A stretch of 64,000 nt of DNA from Ramlibacter sp. PS4R-6 (GTDB lineage: Bacteria > Pseudomonadota > Gammaproteobacteria > Burkholderiales > Burkholderiaceae_C). The stretch spans positions 3,720,001 to 3,784,000 of the forward strand of contig NZ_JBBHKA010000001.1 of the NCBI RefSeq assembly GCF_037572775.1, read 5' to 3'. Shown piece by piece: positions 46,148 through 55,418 of the stretch (its first letter is position 1; each line of letters begins with the position of its first letter). The notes below the pieces were generated by a model that saw only the letters and a program-made list of their open reading frames with translations, did not search any database and was not told the DNA's origin. The position numbers and the translations under genes are program-made.

Positions 46148-47215
46148 ATGATCTTCGTCACCGGCGGCTGCGGTTTCATCGGCTCCTGCTTCGTGCTGGA
46201 TTGGCTGGAGCAGGCCGACGAGCCCGTCCTGAACCTCGACGCGCTCACCTATGCGGGCCACCTGGGCAACCTCGCGCCGGTGGAGCGCAACGCGCGCTAC
46301 CACTTCGTGCGCGGCGACATCCGCGACCGCGCCCTCTTCGCGTCGCTGCTCGAGAAGTGGCAGCCGCGCGCCATCGTGCATTTCGCCGCCGAGAGCCACG
46401 TCGACCGCTCCATCGCCGGCCCCGCCGCGTTCGTCGACACCAACGTCAACGGCACCGTGGCGCTGCTGGAAGCGACGCTGGCGTACTGGCAGAAGCTCGG
46501 CGCGGCGCAAGCGGCGGCCTTCCGCTTCGTCAACGTGTCGACCGACGAGGTGTTCGGCTCGCTGGGCCCCGGCGACGCGCCCTTCACCGAGTCGCATCCC
46601 TACCAGCCCAACAGCCCCTATTCGGCGTCGAAGGCCGGCGCCGACCATTTCGTGCGCGCGTGGCACCACACCTTCGACCTGCCGACGATCACGACCAACT
46701 GCTCCAACAACTACGGCCCGCGCCAGTTCCCCGAGAAGCTGATCCCGCTGGTGATCCACAACGCGCTGCGCGGCGAGCCGCTGCCGGTGTACGGCGACGG
46801 CCAGCAGGTGCGCGACTGGCTCTACGTGGCCGACCACTGCAGTGCGCTGCGCGCCGTGCTCGCGCAAGGCAAGCCGGGAGCCACCTACAACATCGGCGGC
46901 CGCGCCGAGATGGCCAACATCGACGTCGTGCGCATCGTGTGCGCAACGCTCGACGAGATGCGGCCCTCGCCCGACGGGCAGCCGCACGAGCGGCTCGTGC
47001 GCTACGTGACGGACCGGCGCGGCCATGACCGGCGCTACGCCATCGACGACACTAAGATCGCGGGCGAGCTCGGCTGGGCGCCGTCGGTGCGCTTCGAGGA
47101 AGGCATCCGCCGCACGGTGCGCTGGTACCTGGACAACGAAGCCTGGGTGCAATCGGTCACGAGCGGCGCGTACCGCCAGTGGATCGAGCAGCAGTATTCG
47201 GCGGGGCGCCCATGA
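46148..47215 (+). CDS. rfbB: dTDP-glucose 4,6-dehydratase RfbB
   Basis: A 355-residue extended short-chain dehydrogenase: NAD motif GGCGFIG (6-12), Thr132-Asp133-Glu134 in VSTDEVFG and the catalytic Tyr158-x3-Lys162 (YSASK). It converts dTDP-glucose to dTDP-4-keto-6-deoxyglucose for rhamnose and other deoxysugars. The gene starts 5 bases after DUF2783, yet belongs functionally with the following rfbAC. The stop overlaps rfbA by 4 bases. Confidence 0.96.
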   Translation: MIFVTGGCGFIGSCFVLDWLEQADEPVLNLDALTYAGHLGNLAPVERNARYHFVRGDIRDRALFASLLEKWQPRAIVHFAAESHVDRSIAGPAAFVDTNVNGTVALLEATLAYWQKLGAAQAAAFRFVNVSTDEVFGSLGPGDAPFTESHPYQPNSPYSASKAGADHFVRAWHHTFDLPTITTNCSNNYGPRQFPEKLIPLVIHNALRGEPLPVYGDGQQVRDWLYVADHCSALRAVLAQGKPGATYNIGGRAEMANIDVVRIVCATLDEMRPSPDGQPHERLVRYVTDRRGHDRRYAIDDTKIAGELGWAPSVRFEEGIRRTVRWYLDNEAWVQSVTSGAYRQWIEQQYSAGRP

Positions 47216-48099
47216 CGGCGACGAAACGCAAGGGCATCGTGCTCGCGGGTGGCGCCGGCACGCGCCTGCATCCCGCGACGCTCGCCATGTCGAAGCAGTT
47301 GCTGCCCGTCTTCGACAAGCCGATGGTCTATTACCCGCTGTCGACGCTGATGCTCGCCGGCATCCGCGACGTGCTGGTCATCAGCACGCCGCAGGACACG
47401 CCGCGCTTCGAGCAGCTGTTGGGCGACGGGTCGGCGTGGGGCATGAACATCACCTACGCCGTGCAGCCGAAGCCCGAGGGCCTCGCGCAGGCTTTCATCA
47501 TCGGCAAACAGTTCCTGGCCGGCGCCCCCGCGGCGCTGGTGCTGGGCGACAACATCTTCTTCGGCCACGACCTGGTCAAGCTGCTGGCCCAAGCCGATGC
47601 GCGGCCTGCGGGAGCGACGGTCTTCGCCTACCACGTGAAGGACCCGCAGCGCTACGGCGTGGTGGCTTTCGACAAGGCGGGCCGCGCGACCTCGATCGAG
47701 GAAAAGCCCGCCCAGCCCAAGGGCAACTGCGCCGTCACGGGCCTGTACTTCTACGACAGGGACGTGTGCGACATCGCGGCGGGCGTGAAACCGTCCGCGC
47801 GCGGCGAGCTCGAGATCACCACCGTGAACCAGGCCTACCTGGCGCGCGGCGACCTGGCGGTGGAGGTGATGGGCCGCGGCTTCGCATGGCTGGACACGGG
47901 CACGCACGAATCGCTGCTCGAAGCCTCGCATTTCATCCAGACGCTGGAAAAGCGCCAGGGCCTGAAGGTCGCATGCCCCGAGGAAGTCGCGTGGCGCAAC
48001 GGCTGGATCGATGCCGCGCAGCTGCTGGCGCTGGCGGCCCCGCTCGGCAAGAGCGGCTACGGCGACTACCTGCGCGCGCTGGTGGCCGAGGAGCGCTGA
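47212..48099 (+). CDS. rfbA: Glucose-1-phosphate thymidylyltransferase RfbA
   Basis: A 295-residue nucleotidyltransferase: [11 protein letters not shown] at the N-terminus binds dTTP, followed by [27 protein letters not shown] and EEKP. It makes dTDP-glucose, the substrate of RfbB. Chosen start ATG 47212 overlaps the rfbB stop; an upstream start at 47179 is possible but would not match the family N-terminus. Its stop shares a base with the rfbC start. Confidence 0.96.
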   Translation: MTATKRKGIVLAGGAGTRLHPATLAMSKQLLPVFDKPMVYYPLSTLMLAGIRDVLVISTPQDTPRFEQLLGDGSAWGMNITYAVQPKPEGLAQAFIIGKQFLAGAPAALVLGDNIFFGHDLVKLLAQADARPAGATVFAYHVKDPQRYGVVAFDKAGRATSIEEKPAQPKGNCAVTGLYFYDRDVCDIAAGVKPSARGELEITTVNQAYLARGDLAVEVMGRGFAWLDTGTHESLLEASHFIQTLEKRQGLKVACPEEVAWRNGWIDAAQLLALAAPLGKSGYGDYLRALVAEER

Positions 48100-48662
48100 T
48101 GCTGGAAGTCACGCCCACGCGCCTGCCGGAGGTGCTGGTTCTCAAGCCGCGTGTGTTCGGCGACGAGCGCGGCTTCTTCATGGAAAGCTGGAACCAGCAG
48201 CGCTTCGACGAAGCCGTGGGGCAGCCGGTGCGGTTCGTCCAGGACAACCACTCGCGCTCGGCGCATGGCGTGCTGCGCGGCATGCACTACCAGGTGGAAC
48301 CGGCCGCTCAGGGCAAGCTCGTCCGCGTGACGGCGGGGCGCATCTTCGACGTTGCGGTGGACCTGCGAAAGTCCTCGCCCCGCCTGGGCCAGTGGGTGGG
48401 CGTGGAGCTTTCGGCCGAGAACGGGCAGCAGTTGTGGATCCCGGCCGGCTTCGGGCACGGCTTCCTGACGCTTTCGGAAGCCGCCGACGTGCTGTACAAG
48501 TCCACCGATTTCTACTCCCCCGCGCACGAGCGCATGCTGGCCTGGGACGACCCGCACCTGGGCATCGCGTGGCCGCTGGCAGAGCTGCGGGCGGCCCCGT
48601 CACTGTCGGCCAAGGACGCCCAGGCGAAGCGCTGGGCGGAGTGCGAGCTCTTCGCCTCCTAA
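48099..48662 (+). CDS. rfbC: dTDP-4-dehydrorhamnose 3,5-epimerase RfbC
   Basis: A 187-residue cupin-fold epimerase: [20 protein letters not shown] with the catalytic His63, DLRKSSP, and a C-terminal YKSTDFYSP containing the second catalytic residue (Tyr). It acts after RfbB. The reductase RfbD, needed to finish dTDP-rhamnose, is not in the window. The gene is followed by a short gap and valS. Confidence 0.95.
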   Translation: MLEVTPTRLPEVLVLKPRVFGDERGFFMESWNQQRFDEAVGQPVRFVQDNHSRSAHGVLRGMHYQVEPAAQGKLVRVTAGRIFDVAVDLRKSSPRLGQWVGVELSAENGQQLWIPAGFGHGFLTLSEAADVLYKSTDFYSPAHERMLAWDDPHLGIAWPLAELRAAPSLSAKDAQAKRWAECELFAS

Positions 48663-48714
48663 AATAGCGGGAACCTCCGCGCGCAGCCCCGGGCGCGCCA
48701 TCCTTTCCCGCCCC

Positions 48715-51549
48715 ATGAACGACACCACCGCCCAACCCGGGCTGAACAGCCTTTCCAAGTCCTTCGAACCCGCGCCCATCGAGGCGCGCTGGGGGCCGTG
48801 GTGGGAGCAAAGCGGCTTCGCCAAGGCCGGCTACCGCGGCACGGGCCAGTCGCGCGCCGGCGAGCCGGCCTTCTCGATCCAGCTGCCGCCGCCGAACGTC
48901 ACCGGGACGCTGCACATGGGGCACGCGTTCAACCAGACGATCATGGACAGCCTGACGCGCTACCACCGCATGCGCGGCTTCAACACGCTGTGGGTGCCGG
49001 GCACGGACCACGCGGGCATCGCCACGCAGATCGTGGTGGAGCGCCAGCTGCAGGACCAGAAGCTGTCGCGCCACGATTTGGGCCGCAAGAACTTCGTCGC
49101 CAAGGTGTGGGAGTGGAAGGAGAAGTCCGGCAACACCATCACCTCGCAGATGCGCCGCCTGGGCGCGAGCGTCGACTGGTCGCACGAGTACTTCACGATG
49201 GACGAGAAGCTCTCGACCATCGTGACCGAGACCTTCGTGCAACTGTACGAGCAGGGCCTGATCTACCGCGGCAAGCGCCTCGTGAACTGGGACCCGGAGC
49301 TGAAGTCCGCGGTGAGCGACCTCGAAGTGGAAAGCGAGGAGGAAGACGGCTTCCTCTGGCACATCCGCTACCCGCTGGCCTCCGGCAAGGGCGAACTGGT
49401 CGTGGCCACGACGCGCCCGGAAACGATGCTCGGCGACACCGCCGTGATGGTCCACCCCGAGGACGAACGCTACAAGCACCTCGTTGGCCAGAAGGTGAAG
49501 CTGCCACTGGTCGACCGCGAGATCCCGGTGATCGCCGACGAGTACGTGGACCGCACCTTCGGCACCGGCGTGGTGAAGGTGACGCCCGCGCACGACTACA
49601 ACGACTACGCCGTGGGCCAGCGCCACGGCCTGCCGATGATCGGCGTACTGACGCTGGACGCGAAGATCAACGACAACGCGCCGGACAAGTACCGCGGCAT
49701 GGACCGCTTCGTCGCGCGCAAGGCGGTCGTCGCCGACCTCGAGGCGCAAGGCTTCCTGGCCGAGACCAAGAAGCACAAGCTCGTGGTGCCGCGCTGCGGG
49801 CGCACGGGGCAGGTCGTCGAGCCCATGCTCACCGACCAGTGGTTCGTCGCCGTCACGAAGGTGAGCGACAAGGACCCGACGGGCAAGTCGATTGCGCAGA
49901 AAGCGATCGATGCCGTCGATTCCGGTGCGGTGCGCTTCGTGCCGGAGAACTGGGTCAACACCTACAACCAGTGGATGAAGAACATCCAGGACTGGTGCAT
50001 CTCGCGCCAGCTGTGGTGGGGCCACCAGATCCCCGCCTGGTACGACGAAGATGGCAACATCATCGTGGCGCGCAGCGAGGCCGAAGCGCAGGCGAAGGCG
50101 CCGGGCAAGAAGCTGCGCCGCGACGAGGACGTGCTCGACACCTGGTACTCGTCGGCGCTGGTGCCCTTCTCCACCCTTGGCTGGCCGCAGAAGACGGCCG
50201 AGATGGACTTGTACCTGCCGTCGACCGTCCTGGTGACGGGCTACGAGATCATCTTCTTCTGGGTCGCGCGCATGATCATGATGACGACCCACTTCACTGG
50301 GCAGGTGCCCTTCCGCAACGTGTACATCCACGGGATGGTGCGCGACAGCGAAGGCAAGAAGATGTCCAAGTCCGAGGGCAACGTGGTCGACCCGGTGGAC
50401 CTGATCCAGGGCGCGGACCTCGAGACGCTCACGCACAAGTCCACCGTGGGCCTGCGCAAGCCGGAGACGGCGCCGAAGGTCGCCGCGCGCGTGAAGAAGG
50501 AATTCCCGCAAGGCATGCCGGCGTATGGCGCCGATGCGCTGCGCTTCACGATGGCCAGCTACGCCAGCCTGGGCCGCAATATCAACTTCGACACCAAGCG
50601 CTGCGAGGGCTACCGCAACTTCTGCAACAAGCTCTGGAACGCCTCGCGCTTCGTGCTGATGAATTGCGAAGGGCACGACCTGCGCGAGGAAGGCGCGACG
50701 CGCACACAGGCCGACAAGTGGATCGTCTCGCTGTTGCAGCGCGTGGAAGCGGAAGTCGCGAAAGGCTTCGCCGAGTACCGCCTGGACAACGTGGCCAACA
50801 CGATCTACCAGTTCGTGTGGGACGAGTACTGCGACTGGTACCTGGAGATCGCGAAGGTCCAGATCCAGACAGGTGACGAAGCGCAGCAGCGCGGCACGCG
50901 CCGCACGCTGATACGCGTGCTGGAAGCGATCCTGCGCCTGGCGCACCCGGTGATCCCGTTCATCACCGAGGAGCTGTGGCAAGTCGTGAAGGGCGTCGCG
51001 GGCAAGGAAGGCGAGTCGATCAGCGTCGCGCCGTATCCCGAAAGCCAGGCCGCCAACATGGACCCGCAGGCCGAGGCCTGGGCCGCGAAGCTCAAGTCCG
51101 TCGTGGATGCCTGCCGCAACCTGCGCGGCGAGATGAACGTGTCGCCCTCGACGCGCCTGCCGGCGTACGTCGTAGCGGGCTCGACGGACGACGCGTCGTT
51201 CATCCGCGAAGCCGCGCCGGTGCTGCAAGCGCTGTCGCGCCTGTCGGAAGTCAAGCTGTTCGACGACGCAGTTTCTTGGGCAGCGGCAGCGAAAGCCGCG
51301 CCCGTTGCCGTCGTGGGCTCCACGCGCCTGTGCCTGTACATGGAGATCGACCTGGCCGCCGAGAAGGCGCGCCTGGCGAAGGAAGCCGAACGCCTGAAGG
51401 GCGAGCTCGCGAAGGCCAACGGCAAGCTCGCCAACGAGGCCTTCGTCGCGAAGGCGCCGCCGGCCGTGATCGAGCAGGAACGCAAGCGCATCGCGGACTT
51501 CACCGCCACGCTGGACAAGGTCCAGGAGCAGCTCAAGCGCCTGGGCTGA
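48715..51549 (+). CDS. valS: Valine--tRNA ligase ValS
   Basis: A 944-residue class I synthetase: HMGH (67-70) is the HIGH motif after PPPNVTGTL, a large editing (CP1) insertion lies at about 200-400, KMSKS is at 549-553, an anticodon-binding domain follows, and a C-terminal coiled-coil arm spans about 880-944. It charges tRNA-Val in the cytoplasm and edits threonine. It is transcribed after rfbC with a 52-base gap and converges with the next gene, 12 bases from its stop. Confidence 0.97.
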   Translation: MNDTTAQPGLNSLSKSFEPAPIEARWGPWWEQSGFAKAGYRGTGQSRAGEPAFSIQLPPPNVTGTLHMGHAFNQTIMDSLTRYHRMRGFNTLWVPGTDHAGIATQIVVERQLQDQKLSRHDLGRKNFVAKVWEWKEKSGNTITSQMRRLGASVDWSHEYFTMDEKLSTIVTETFVQLYEQGLIYRGKRLVNWDPELKSAVSDLEVESEEEDGFLWHIRYPLASGKGELVVATTRPETMLGDTAVMVHPEDERYKHLVGQKVKLPLVDREIPVIADEYVDRTFGTGVVKVTPAHDYNDYAVGQRHGLPMIGVLTLDAKINDNAPDKYRGMDRFVARKAVVADLEAQGFLAETKKHKLVVPRCGRTGQVVEPMLTDQWFVAVTKVSDKDPTGKSIAQKAIDAVDSGAVRFVPENWVNTYNQWMKNIQDWCISRQLWWGHQIPAWYDEDGNIIVARSEAEAQAKAPGKKLRRDEDVLDTWYSSALVPFSTLGWPQKTAEMDLYLPSTVLVTGYEIIFFWVARMIMMTTHFTGQVPFRNVYIHGMVRDSEGKKMSKSEGNVVDPVDLIQGADLETLTHKSTVGLRKPETAPKVAARVKKEFPQGMPAYGADALRFTMASYASLGRNINFDTKRCEGYRNFCNKLWNASRFVLMNCEGHDLREEGATRTQADKWIVSLLQRVEAEVAKGFAEYRLDNVANTIYQFVWDEYCDWYLEIAKVQIQTGDEAQQRGTRRTLIRVLEAILRLAHPVIPFITEELWQVVKGVAGKEGESISVAPYPESQAANMDPQAEAWAAKLKSVVDACRNLRGEMNVSPSTRLPAYVVAGSTDDASFIREAAPVLQALSRLSEVKLFDDAVSWAAAAKAAPVAVVGSTRLCLYMEIDLAAEKARLAKEAERLKGELAKANGKLANEAFVAKAPPAVIEQERKRIADFTATLDKVQEQLKRLG

Positions 51550-51561
51550 ACGCCCGCGGCT

Positions 51562-52557
51562 TCAGCGGATGATGAACTGGGGCGGCGTGGCCGGCTCCAG
51601 CGGCGCGGTGCCGCTGGGCAGCTGGTCGAGATGGGTCACGCGCGGGGCGGCGAGCGTCTCGTGGATGCGGTGGGCGACGTACCAGCTGGCGCGCAGGCGC
51701 GACTCGCGCGTGTGCGAACCGATGCGCGGCGTGAGGAACAGGTTGGTCAGCTCGTGCAGCGGGCTGCCCTTGGAGGCGAAGCCGGCCTCCGCGCCATCGA
51801 GCATGCAGGCCTCGATGCGGCCGTCGGTGAGCGCGGCGGCCAGCGCCTCCGTGTCGAACAGATGCGAGCGGCTGGTGCCCACCCACACCTGGCCCGGCTT
51901 GCAGTGCGCCAGCACCTTGTCGTTGATGAAGCCCTGGTAGCGCGACGCGTACATCACCTGCACGGAGACCGCGTCGGCCTGCGCCATCATGTCGGCGAGC
52001 GACAGCGGCTGGATGTTCAGGCGGCTCCAGATCGGCGCGCTGTGATGCACCGCCGGGTCGTAGCCCACGAGCTTGGCGCCCAGCGCATGCAGCATGAGCG
52101 CCAGCGTGTGCGCCGTGGGCGCCAGGCCGAAGATGCCCACGATGCTGCCGTTCAACTCGCGGCCCATGCGGATGTCGGCGTGGCGGTCGCCGATCAGCGA
52201 CGAGCCGATGCCGCGGCGGTACAGCAGCAGCAGCGAGGCGAGCAGGTATTCGGCGTTGGAGCGGACGTTGGCGGTGGTGGCCTGGATCACGCGGACCTTG
52301 CGTTCGCGGCAGGCTTCCAGGTCGGTGTTGTCCGTGCCCACGTGCATGCGGGCCACGGCCTTGAGCATCGGGGCGAAATCGAGGAATTCGCGGGTGACCT
52401 GCACCTTGCGCGGCAGGACGACGGCCTGGGCCTTGTAGACGGCCTTGCGCAGTGCGCTCGGGTCCGCGGCCAGCTCCGGCCGCGATTCGACGGAGTGCCG
52501 GGCCTCGAGCCATGCCAGGGCTTCCGGCACCAGGCGTTCGAGAAGTAGGATGTCCAC
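51562..52557 (-). CDS. D-isomer 2-hydroxyacid dehydrogenase-like protein, degenerate
   Basis: A 331-residue protein with the overall SerA-like layout: substrate domain halves around a Rossmann domain. Two catalytic elements are altered. The Rossmann motif GxGxxG is Gly144-Leu-Ala146-Pro-Thr-Ala149, with two glycines replaced by Ala. The position of the catalytic His in TPHIG reads TPRIG with Arg278. A catalytic-type Arg (Arg230, TSRSHLFD) remains. It may bind a ligand or a different cofactor rather than act as a dehydrogenase. Start is GTG 52557. It is divergent from galU. Confidence 0.75.
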   Translation of the reverse strand: MDILLLERLVPEALAWLEARHSVESRPELAADPSALRKAVYKAQAVVLPRKVQVTREFLDFAPMLKAVARMHVGTDNTDLEACRERKVRVIQATTANVRSNAEYLLASLLLLYRRGIGSSLIGDRHADIRMGRELNGSIVGIFGLAPTAHTLALMLHALGAKLVGYDPAVHHSAPIWSRLNIQPLSLADMMAQADAVSVQVMYASRYQGFINDKVLAHCKPGQVWVGTSRSHLFDTEALAAALTDGRIEACMLDGAEAGFASKGSPLHELTNLFLTPRIGSHTRESRLRASWYVAHRIHETLAAPRVTHLDQLPSGTAPLEPATPPQFIIR

Positions 52558-52664
52558 CCGGGATGAGTCCTTGTCTGACAGATACGGCTGAACTTAAGTC
52601 CGATACTCGTGGGCCCCCGCCACAAGCGTGGGGCAGACTTTAGCTGTAAACAAATGCATCGTCC

Positions 52665-53549
52665 ATGAACAAAATCACACAAATTCGCAAGGCGGTCTTC
52701 CCGGTCGCGGGCCTTGGAACCCGCTTTCTGCCGGCCACCAAGGCCTTGCCGAAGGAAATGCTGCCGGTCGTGGACAAGCCCCTGATCCAGTACGCGGTGG
52801 AAGAAGCCTACGAGGCCGGCATCCGCCACATGATCTTCGTCACGGGTCGCAACAAGCGTGCCATCGAGGACCACTTCGACACCGCGTACGAGCTGGAGAA
52901 CGAACTCGAGATCAACCAGAAGCACGAACTGCTGCGGGTCGTGCGCTCGGTGCCCGAGGACATGGATTGCTCCTACGTGCGGCAGCCCCGCGCGCTCGGC
53001 CTCGGGCACGCCGTGCTGTGCGCCGAACCGCTGGTGGGCGACGAGCCGTTCGCGGTGCTCCTGGCCGACGACCTGATGTGCGGCCCCGAGGGCGGCCCGG
53101 GCGTGCTGACGCAAATGGTCAACGTTTTTCGCGAGAAGCAGACAAGTTTGGTCGCCGTGCAGGAGGTCCCGCTCGAACACGTCCAGCGTTACGGCATCGT
53201 CGCCGGCACCGACGCGGGCGAGCGCCTGCTCAAGGCCGAGAAGCTGGTGGAAAAACCCTCGCCCCAGAACGCGCCGTCACGCATGGGCGTCTCGGGCCGC
53301 TACATCCTCACGCCCGCGGTGTTCGAGGAGATCCGCAACAACCCGCGCGGGGCCGGCGGCGAGATCCAGCTGACCGACGGCATCGCCAAGCTCATCGCGA
53401 CGGAAGGCGTGCATGCCTACCGCTACGAAGGCAAGCGCTACGACTGCGGCAGCAAGCAGGGCTTCCTCGAAGCCACGGTCGAATTCGCCCTGAAGCACGG
53501 CGAAGTCGGGCCGGGCTTCCAGGAATACATCCGGCAGCTGAAGGCCTAG
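52665..53549 (+). CDS. galU: UTP--glucose-1-phosphate uridylyltransferase GalU
   Basis: A 294-residue nucleotidyltransferase with [24 protein letters not shown] N-terminal block, [13 protein letters not shown] and LADDLM, then [10 protein letters not shown]. It makes UDP-glucose for polysaccharide, together with the nearby rfbBAC genes for deoxysugars. Its stop is convergent with the TusA-like gene, both ending within the same CTAG. Confidence 0.96.
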   Translation: MNKITQIRKAVFPVAGLGTRFLPATKALPKEMLPVVDKPLIQYAVEEAYEAGIRHMIFVTGRNKRAIEDHFDTAYELENELEINQKHELLRVVRSVPEDMDCSYVRQPRALGLGHAVLCAEPLVGDEPFAVLLADDLMCGPEGGPGVLTQMVNVFREKQTSLVAVQEVPLEHVQRYGIVAGTDAGERLLKAEKLVEKPSPQNAPSRMGVSGRYILTPAVFEEIRNNPRGAGGEIQLTDGIAKLIATEGVHAYRYEGKRYDCGSKQGFLEATVEFALKHGEVGPGFQEYIRQLKA

Positions 53550-53773
53550 CGGCGCTTGAGCACGTGGACGTACTCCTCGCCCACGGTCTGCTGCTCCACC
53601 AGTTCGTTGCCGGTCTGCTTCGCGAAGGCCTGGAAGTCGCGCACCGAGCCCGAGTCGGTCGCCACCACCTTCAGCAGCTGGCCGGACTGCATGTCCGCCA
53701 GCGCCTTCTTGGCCTTGAGGATGGGCAGCGGGCAATTGAGCCCGCGCGTGTCGATTTCCTTGTCGACGTTCAT
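53546..53773 (-). CDS. TusA family sulfurtransferase-like protein
   Basis: A 75-residue protein with the TusA/SirA signature: [18 protein letters not shown], where Cys14 in CPLP carries the persulfide. TusA relays sulfur to tRNA thiolation, molybdenum cofactor or Fe-S assembly in different hosts; which of these applies is unknown. It is 3 bases short of overlapping the NUDIX gene upstream. Its stop TAG lies in the CTAG that also ends galU. Confidence 0.92.
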   Translation of the reverse strand: MNVDKEIDTRGLNCPLPILKAKKALADMQSGQLLKVVATDSGSVRDFQAFAKQTGNELVEQQTVGEEYVHVLKRR

Positions 53774-54294
53774 CGCATCTCCATGAACTTGGGTTCGTGG
53801 CCGCGGCTGCGCAGCCATTCGGCCAGCGCGTAGCCGGTGCCGGCGGGCCAGCACATCACGTCGTCGTACTTGAACAGCTTGTGCTCGGCGAGTTCGGGCG
53901 ACAGGCGCACCTCGCCTTCGCAGCGCGCATGGAAGGCGATGATGACCTGGTTCATGCGGAAGAATTCGTAGACGCCGATCAGGTTCAGCTCGCGCGCGTC
54001 GAGGTTGGTCTCTTCCTTGATCTCGCGCGCGATGCCGTCCTTCGGCGTCTCGCCCGCTTCCATGAAGCCGGTGATGAGCGCGAAGCGCCGGCCGGGCCAG
54101 GCCGCGTTGCGCGCCAGCAGGATGTGGCCTTCGTACTCGATCACCGCCGCAAGGACCGGCGTCGGGTTGTTCCAGTGCGTCCAGCCACAAGCAGTGCAGC
54201 GCAGGCGCGCCTTCTCGCCACCGTCCTCCATCTGCGCGATGCTTTGCAGCGGGGTCGCGCAGTGGGGGCAGAACCGCCACTCGTGCTGCGTCAC
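53770..54294 (-). CDS. NUDIX hydrolase with N-terminal zinc ribbon
   Basis: A 174-residue protein. The N-terminal zinc ribbon has FCPHC and LRCTACG (CxxC pairs), as in NADH pyrophosphatase NudC-like proteins; the Nudix box GFMEAGETPKDGIAREIKEETN follows. It likely hydrolyses a nucleotide pyrophosphate, perhaps NADH-type. It starts at GTG 54294, overlapping the cysM stop by 4 bases, and ends overlapping the TusA start by 4 bases. Confidence 0.9.
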   Translation of the reverse strand: MTQHEWRFCPHCATPLQSIAQMEDGGEKARLRCTACGWTHWNNPTPVLAAVIEYEGHILLARNAAWPGRRFALITGFMEAGETPKDGIAREIKEETNLDARELNLIGVYEFFRMNQVIIAFHARCEGEVRLSPELAEHKLFKYDDVMCWPAGTGYALAEWLRSRGHEPKFMEMR

Positions 54295-55202
54295 GCGGGG
54301 AACACTCCGGTCGACAGGTAGCGGTCGCCGCGGTCGCACACCACGAAGACGATCGTGGCGTTCTCGACCTTCTTCGCGACTTCCAGCGCCACCCACAGCG
54401 CGCCCGCAGCCGAGATGCCGGCGAAGATGCCCTCTTCGCGCGCCAGGCGCCGGCACATCTCCTCGGCGTCGTCCTGGCTCACGTAGACCATTTCGTCGAC
54501 CGCGGCCGGGTCGTAGATCTTGGGCAGGTATTCCTCGGGCCACTTGCGGATGCCGGGGATGCGCGAGCCTTCGTTGGGCTGCGCGCCGACGATGCGCACC
54601 TTGGGGTTCTTCTCGCGCATGTAGCGCGACACGCCGGTGATCGTGCCCGTCGTGCCCATCGCGCTCACGAAGTGCGTGATGCGGCCCTGCGTCTGGTCCC
54701 ACAGCTCGGGGCCGGTGGTCTCGTAGTGGATGCGCGGGTTGTCGGCGTTGGCGAACTGGTCCAGCACGCGGCCCTTGCCTTCGCGCTGCATGTTCTCGGC
54801 GAGGTCGCGCGCGTACTCCATGCCGCCGCTCTTGGGCGTGAGCAGCAGCTCGGCGCCGAAGGCCTTCATCGTCTGCGCGCGCTCGACCGACAGGTCCTCC
54901 GGCATGATCAGCACCATGCGGTAGCCGCGGATCGCCGCGGCCATCGCCAGCGCGATGCCGGTGTTGCCCGAAGTGGCCTCGATCAGCGTGTCGCCGGGCT
55001 TGATCTCGCCGCGCTCCTCGGCGCGCTTGATCATCGACAACGCGGGACGGTCCTTCACGGAGCCGGCCGGGTTGTTGCCCTCGAGCTTGCCGAGGATCAC
55101 GTTGCCGCGCTTGCGGTTGTCCTCGGCCCCGATGCGCTGCAGCGCAACCAGCGGCGTCCTGCCGATCGCGTCCTCGATCGTGGGGTAGGTGACGGCGTTC
55201 AT
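54291..55202 (-). CDS. cysM: Cysteine synthase CysM
   Basis: A 303-residue PLP enzyme of the cysteine synthase family; Lys50 (AGSVKDRPA) binds PLP, TSGNTG binds the substrate carboxylate, and GTTGTITG the PLP phosphate. Region and length match CysM (O-acetylserine sulfhydrylase B), which can use thiosulfate. ATG 55202 is the usual start; eight extra upstream codons are possible. It forms a tight string with the NUDIX and TusA genes. The tRNA-Leu gene begins 40 bases upstream, on the opposite strand. Confidence 0.94.
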   Translation of the reverse strand: MNAVTYPTIEDAIGRTPLVALQRIGAEDNRKRGNVILGKLEGNNPAGSVKDRPALSMIKRAEERGEIKPGDTLIEATSGNTGIALAMAAAIRGYRMVLIMPEDLSVERAQTMKAFGAELLLTPKSGGMEYARDLAENMQREGKGRVLDQFANADNPRIHYETTGPELWDQTQGRITHFVSAMGTTGTITGVSRYMREKNPKVRIVGAQPNEGSRIPGIRKWPEEYLPKIYDPAAVDEMVYVSQDDAEEMCRRLAREEGIFAGISAAGALWVALEVAKKVENATIVFVVCDRGDRYLSTGVFPA

Positions 55203-55242
55203 GCATGTCACTGTGCCACAATTCATTTCTCCCTCTCCTGAG

Positions 55243-55329
55243 CCCGGAGTGGTGAAATTGGTAGACGCAGGGGACTCAAAATCCCCCGGGGTAAAACCCG
55301 TGCCGGTTCGATTCCGGCCTCCGGGACCA
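55243..55329 (+). tRNA. tRNA-Leu (CAA)
   Basis: A complete class II tRNA with CCA encoded: acceptor CCCGGAG pairs with CTCCGGG, discriminator A, then CCA at 55327-55329. The D arm contains GGTAGACGC, the anticodon stem GGGGA/TCCCC encloses loop CTCAAAA with anticodon CAA, the long variable arm is CGGGGTAAAACCCGT-like, and the T arm is GCCGG-TTCGATT-CCGGC. Reads UUG codons. Confidence 0.95.
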
Positions 55330-55342
55330 CTTGCTTCGCGCG

Positions 55343-55370
55343 TGGCCCCTCGTGCCGGATTCGAACCGGC
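55343..55370 (-). pseudogene. tRNA-like 3' end on the minus strand
   Basis: On the minus strand, a perfect T stem GCCGG-TTCGAAT-CCGGC is followed by a 7-base acceptor strand ACGAGGG, a discriminator G and CCA (55345-55343), the correct tRNA geometry. No complementary 5' acceptor strand is visible upstream, so it is a remnant or mimic rather than a working tRNA. A 13-base copy of the tRNA-Leu 3' region occurs 37 bases further on, at 55407-55419. Confidence 0.4.
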
Positions 55371-55418
55371 ACATGTGCCCGAAATGGAACGCGCGCAAGC
55401 GCGCGGGATTCCGGCCTC

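Noticed and set aside
44177..47152. 991-codon open frame on the minus strand opposite the VOC/monooxygenase/rfbB genes
   Set aside because: It spans several real genes in the opposite direction and has no domain pattern; GC-driven lack of stops explains it.
48178..51228. 1016-codon open frame on the minus strand opposite valS
   Set aside because: Antisense shadow; valS carries HIGH and KMSKS motifs in the correct frame.
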